Below, piece after piece: positions 4,729 through 7,845 of a stretch of 7,845 bases of DNA. Under the pieces are notes generated by a model, which did no database searches, had not been told where the DNA came from, and was given only the letters and a program-made list of their open reading frames with translations. Within the stretch, counting starts at the first letter, position 1. Every line of letters starts with the position of its first letter. The translations under genes and the position numbers were made by a program. Source of the stretch: Gammaproteobacteria bacterium (GTDB lineage: Bacteria > Pseudomonadota > Gammaproteobacteria > Arenicellales > Arenicellaceae); NCBI GenBank assembly GCA_003485905.1, contig DNHK01000062.1:1-7845 (forward strand), in the 5' to 3' direction.

Positions 4729-6072
4729 TTAAACGTTATGGTACCTTAATATGTCTCGAAATATTGTTACCCGCTTGACGTACTTTTCGGCTTGTTTGCC
4801 TCGATTTAGGATTTTTTGGCTGGTATGGAACGGGTGATCAAGCGCATAAACTCGGACGCCTATTTTGGCCACTTCATGCCAATAGATGCCTTTTTTACCG
4901 GCTGCGCGGGCTTTTAATATTGCCTGCTTAATTCCCTCGGGACCAAAATTGTATGCGGCTAATAGAAACTTCGTTCGCTCAGATCCAGTGATTTCATTAG
5001 GAATGTTAGCCAAAATATTGGCTAAATATTCTGCCGAACCATTGATGCTTTGTTCGACGTCGGTGCGGTCATCCAGGTTGAGTGAGTCGGCTGTTGCCTC
5101 CGTTATTTGCATCATGCCGCGCACTCCTGTTGGGGACACGGCATCCGGGTTCCATAGTGATTCTTGATACGAGACGGCGGCAAGCAGTTCCCAATCTAGT
5201 CCGTTTTGTTGGGCCGCAGTCTTAAACTGATCCAGGTACGTCGGTAGTATGTTACTAACGGCATCTTCAATGCCCCGGAGGTCGAGATAGTGCATACTTT
5301 TAACAGTTTCAAAATGCTGCTCTGATATGCGCTTAAGGTCGCCATTTTCTCGGATGCCGTTAGTGAAATCTTCGAGCTTGGCATAAAAATCAAATGCGGG
5401 TCGTTGGGGTAGGTGCCATATCCGCTCTACGGTACTGCCAGGATAAAACGCGATACTTAGTTTTGGCATGTAACGGCGTAGGACGTTTAATCGGTCTTCG
5501 GTGGTCAGTGCGCTGGAGATCTTGTTCTCGCTTAGATCCTGTAGCATTTGGTATCCGTCTGAGTAGGATATTCCGTTAGCAATCAGCTCGCTCCGTAATG
5601 GCTCAGGTATACGTTTCTCGTACGCTATTAAATCGGAGGGCAGTTGATCTTTTCGTTTAGGTCGTTTTGTTCCGCGTTGATAGGCTATGACGGTTGGGAC
5701 GTTTAGAATAGTAGGGCTATGTGATATGCCTTGAGGAGGGGTATCAGATCGAAGATATGAGCCAGCAATTATGTCACCATATCCAGCACGGAGACTCGCA
5801 ATAAGTTGGAATGAAGGTTTGCTTATAAGTTTGAGTTCGACTTGCAGTTCATTGGCGAATAATTTAAGCACGTCATAGTCAAAGCCAATTGAAACACCCG
5901 TTTCATAGGTATAGACGTCTGGAGCTTCGGTAACAAGAACACGTAGCTCGCCCGATTCCTGAATGTCTGCCAAACTTCTAGCTGCCGGTTGATATTGAGA
6001 TAGCAATATACCAATTAATGCCAAACCTAGAATTACGTAGAGCATTGAACGAAACTGAAAGCGTTCTATCAT
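4729..6072 (-). CDS. mltF: MltF, membrane-bound lytic murein transglycosylase F
   Basis: MltF cleaves the beta-1,4 MurNAc-GlcNAc bond of peptidoglycan non-hydrolytically, leaving 1,6-anhydro-MurNAc, and acts in the periplasm. The 447 residues show the expected order. There is an N-terminal hydrophobic anchor or signal (about 10-25) with no lipobox cysteine. An ABC-type solute-binding domain (SBP_bac_3, about 40-258) begins with SGELRVLV and contains IGFDYDVLKLFANEL and GYGDIIAGSY. The C-terminal goose-type SLT domain (about 275-447) has catalytic Glu304 in SYQES, the GVRGMMQIT motif at 316-324 and AAYNFG at 372-377. In this family the first domain regulates the catalytic one. ATG 6072 gives a short basic leader before the helix; ATG at codon 10 would cut it, so the longer form is preferred. 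No strong Shine-Dalgarno is seen. All key residues are intact. Confidence 0.95.
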   Translation of the reverse strand: MIERFQFRSMLYVILGLALIGILLSQYQPAARSLADIQESGELRVLVTEAPDVYTYETGVSIGFDYDVLKLFANELQVELKLISKPSFQLIASLRAGYGDIIAGSYLRSDTPPQGISHSPTILNVPTVIAYQRGTKRPKRKDQLPSDLIAYEKRIPEPLRSELIANGISYSDGYQMLQDLSENKISSALTTEDRLNVLRRYMPKLSIAFYPGSTVERIWHLPQRPAFDFYAKLEDFTNGIRENGDLKRISEQHFETVKSMHYLDLRGIEDAVSNILPTYLDQFKTAAQQNGLDWELLAAVSYQESLWNPDAVSPTGVRGMMQITEATADSLNLDDRTDVEQSINGSAEYLANILANIPNEITGSERTKFLLAAYNFGPEGIKQAILKARAAGKKGIYWHEVAKIGVRVYALDHPFHTSQKILNRGKQAEKYVKRVTIFRDILRYHNV

Positions 6073-6225
6073 GTTGACCGCGTGGCTTTAATTTTGTCGA
6101 ACATTCGTCATTTTCCATATACAGCGAGCCGTCAATATAACCATCAAGCGCGGACTCAGGAAGCTGTTTGCTGAAAAATTAATATACTGGTGCCGTTGCT
6201 GCACACGGTATCTCTCTACTGCTAT

Positions 6226-6738
6226 TCACTGCAGGGCTTTTTCGAGGAATATTGCGTGACCGTTTTCCACGCCTATCTGGTAGGGGTTAAAGCCGAAGTT
6301 TGTATATATATTTTTAGCGAGAGAATTTTCACTCAACACTTCGAGCGTTAGCTTGCAGCAGCCGCGATCTATGGCTAATTGCTCAACCACTTTTAGCATC
6401 TGAGTAGATAAACCGATCCCCCGAAATTGACTATGTACAATCACATCATGAATATTGATAAGTGGCTTACACTTAAAAGTGGAAAAGCCGTGAAAACAAT
6501 TTATTAGACCAGCTGCAATGTCATTTACGTAACATAGCACGCTAGTAGCGTTCGGGATTTTTGCTAATTCACTAGCTAAGTTTTGTTTTACCGAATCTGC
6601 TAACGGCTTATTCCCACCCATAGGGTCAAGAGCATAATGTTCCAGCAGCATAACTAGATCGTTCGCATGTTGTGGGTTTGAGTAATCCACAACAATTACT
6701 TTCGAATTCCTGATCATATTGGTATCTTTCGGGTGCAT
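6226..6738 (-). CDS. GNAT-family N-acetyltransferase
   Basis: This is an acetyl-CoA-dependent N-acetyltransferase of unknown substrate, predicted cytoplasmic. The 170 residues contain GNAT motif A, with beta-4 INIHDVIVHSQ followed by the pyrophosphate-binding loop QFRGIG (104-109) and helix LSTQMLKVVEQLA. Motif B follows, LEVLSENSLAKNIYTNFGF (132-150), with the usual Asn/Ala-rich helix and the Y..FGF signature. A short beta strand at the end (HAIFLEKAL) completes the fold. An internal ATG at codon 8 (6717) is an alternative start preceded by the purine-rich GAAAGA, and the first seven residues are not needed for the fold, so the start could be 6717. It is divergent from the RidA gene across a 184-bp gap and 153 bp upstream of mltF. 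Nothing in the neighbourhood identifies the substrate. Confidence 0.9.
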   Translation of the reverse strand: MHPKDTNMIRNSKVIVVDYSNPQHANDLVMLLEHYALDPMGGNKPLADSVKQNLASELAKIPNATSVLCYVNDIAAGLINCFHGFSTFKCKPLINIHDVIVHSQFRGIGLSTQMLKVVEQLAIDRGCCKLTLEVLSENSLAKNIYTNFGFNPYQIGVENGHAIFLEKALQ

Positions 6739-6922
6739 TGAATAGGCGTGGTGTTAATCATGGAAAATAGCTAGTGATTAATGTGACTGACTAAGCTAAA
6801 GAATATCGAACCAACTTATCTTCCTTAGCTATGGATATTTTACGGGATTTGGTATTGGCATTTCTGCGTTAATTTAGCACTAGTTCTTTTTCGATAGTAA
6901 TTTACGCAAAATAAGTGAAGTA

Positions 6923-7300
6923 ATGAAAAAATTAATTAGTAGCGGTTCAGAGTTCGAGTTAAGAATGGGCTATTCAAGGGCTGTAGTAGACGATAATTAC
7001 GTGTTTGTTTCTGGTTGTACGGGTTTTGATTATCAATCTATGTCTATTTCGGATCAGGTGATTGAGCAAGCTGAACAGTGCTTTCAGAATATCGATTCGG
7101 CACTGATTAAAGCTGGATCTGCTATGAGTGAGGTTGTGCGTGTACGCTATATTTTTTCAGATAGAAATGATTTTGAACCTTGCTGGCCGGTGTTGGAGAA
7201 ATACTTTGGTGCTGTTCGCCCTGCAGCTACGATGATAGTTGCAGGCTTGTTTGACTCGCGCATGAAGTTAGAGATCGAAGTCACCGCTCGTGTCGCTTAA
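6923..7300 (+). CDS. RidA-family (YjgF/UK114) protein
   Basis: RidA-family proteins are small cytoplasmic trimers. The founding members hydrolyse reactive enamine/imine intermediates such as 2-aminoacrylate. The protein has 125 residues, a normal length. Family landmarks are FVSGCTGFDY (28-37) in place of the classic SGQIP-type loop, the helix QAEQCFQNIDSALIKAG (49-65), VVRVRYIFSD (71-80), and the C-terminal VRPAATMIVAGL with IEVTARVA. Arg99 in RPA corresponds to the substrate-carboxylate-binding Arg of active RidA, and acidic Glu117 and Glu119 lie near the end. The TGFDY variant and missing classic loop suggest a Rid subfamily other than archetypal RidA, so I give no symbol. ATG 6923 has only a weak Shine-Dalgarno (GTGAAG). 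A terminator follows at 7365, so the gene is probably monocistronic. Confidence 0.92.
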   Translation: MKKLISSGSEFELRMGYSRAVVDDNYVFVSGCTGFDYQSMSISDQVIEQAEQCFQNIDSALIKAGSAMSEVVRVRYIFSDRNDFEPCWPVLEKYFGAVRPAATMIVAGLFDSRMKLEIEVTARVA

Positions 7301-7316
7301 AGTTTCGTCAACAATT

Positions 7317-7358
7317 ACACTAACTTTTCTTGTCGCATTGCGCTGCCTCTGTTAGTGT
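7317..7358 (+). repeat. 8-bp inverted repeat after the RidA gene
   Basis: ACACTAAC (7317-7324) and GTTAGTGT (7351-7358) are perfectly complementary across a 26-nt loop that itself contains CGC-ATT-GCG. It directly precedes the compact terminator at 7365 and may form part of the 3' end of the RidA mRNA or a protein-binding dyad. Confidence 0.35.
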
Positions 7359-7364
7359 TGACCA

Positions 7365-7387
7365 CCGTCTGGAGGACGGAATTTTTT
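7365..7387 (+). terminator. Intrinsic terminator between RidA gene and pyrG
   Basis: CCGTC (7365-7369), loop TGGAG and GACGG (7375-7379) form a 5-bp GC-rich hairpin followed by AATTTTTT (7380-7387), a clear rho-independent shape 65 bp after the RidA stop. If the pyrG promoter lies upstream of it, it would instead be an attenuator for pyrG. Confidence 0.7.
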
Positions 7388-7400
7388 GGCTGATCTCCCG

Positions 7401-7440
7401 ATTTTACCCCCCCATCCTGCGTACGTTTGTGCAGGGGTAA
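7401..7440 (+). promoter_or_regulatory. pyrG leader hairpin with a run of seven C
   Basis: CCTGC (7416-7420) pairs with GCAGG (7431-7435), and TTACC (7404-7408) can extend the stem with GGTAA (7436-7440). The bulged side contains an uninterrupted C7 run (7407-7413). It lies about 50-90 bp before the pyrG start. A nucleotide-sensing role is conceivable because pyrG makes CTP, but that is inference. Confidence 0.3.
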
Positions 7441-7471
7441 TTGTGGCTTTGCTTGTGCTCTAGCCAATTAA

Positions 7472-7845
<374 letters not shown>

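Noticed and set aside
4886..5167. 93-codon + strand frame opposite mltF
   Set aside because: It is antisense to the MltF catalytic domain, whose motifs are intact.
6181..6225. Hairpin CCGT...ACGG after the acetyltransferase stop as a terminator
   Set aside because: Only four pairs, and the T-run on the minus strand is over ten bases away; too weak to call.
7386..7463. 24-codon TTG-start ORF upstream of pyrG as a coding gene
   Set aside because: Its Shine-Dalgarno is the descending arm of a convincing terminator hairpin and the start codon sits in the T-run, so I keep it only as a remark.

Overview
The window looks like a chromosomal core segment of a mid-to-low GC gammaproteobacterium, probably free-living. 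I base this on the gene set and protein similarity: the LptF/LptG lipopolysaccharide-export permease pair, an MltF-type lytic transglycosylase with its N-terminal solute-binding domain, a YidB-family protein, and a PyrG N-terminus very close to the enterobacterial one. I cannot name a genus. There is no rRNA, tRNA, CRISPR array or intact mobile element.

Layout. Positions 1-2134 (+) hold the 3' part of lptF (its start is off the left edge) and complete lptG. The 103-bp gap between them is filled exactly by a 36-codon micro-ORF that shares ATGA overlaps with both genes. Convergent to lptG is an RDD-domain membrane protein (2187-2615, -). Positions 2616-3116 are AT-rich and carry no large gene, but they are not empty. 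They contain a 7-bp palindrome just upstream of the RDD gene, three consensus DnaA boxes within 35 bp (2901-2935), and a compact leader-like unit (2992-3095). That unit has a Shine-Dalgarno sequence, a 19-codon Val/Leu-rich peptide, alternative hairpins and a terminator, yet no + strand gene follows it. Positions 3117-3530 (-) encode a YidB/DUF937 protein cut by an in-frame TAA at codon 99, with the family C-terminus still readable behind it. Positions 3531-3940 are intergenic, with a GC-rich hairpin-forming island and a tiny Arg-rich ORF behind an ideal Shine-Dalgarno.

Positions 3941-4609 (-) encode an alpha/beta-hydrolase carboxylesterase, 4729-6072 (-) MltF, and 6226-6738 (-) a GNAT acetyltransferase. 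Divergent from it, 6923-7300 (+) encodes a RidA-family protein, followed by a terminator. The window ends inside pyrG (CTP synthase, from 7493).

Functionally, lptF/lptG form one unit (the transmembrane part of the LptB2FG ABC exporter), and mltF adds a cell-wall remodelling enzyme. The esterase, GNAT and RidA genes look like independent housekeeping or metabolite-repair units. The least explained DNA lies in the two long gaps around the interrupted yidB-like gene and in the pyrG leader.
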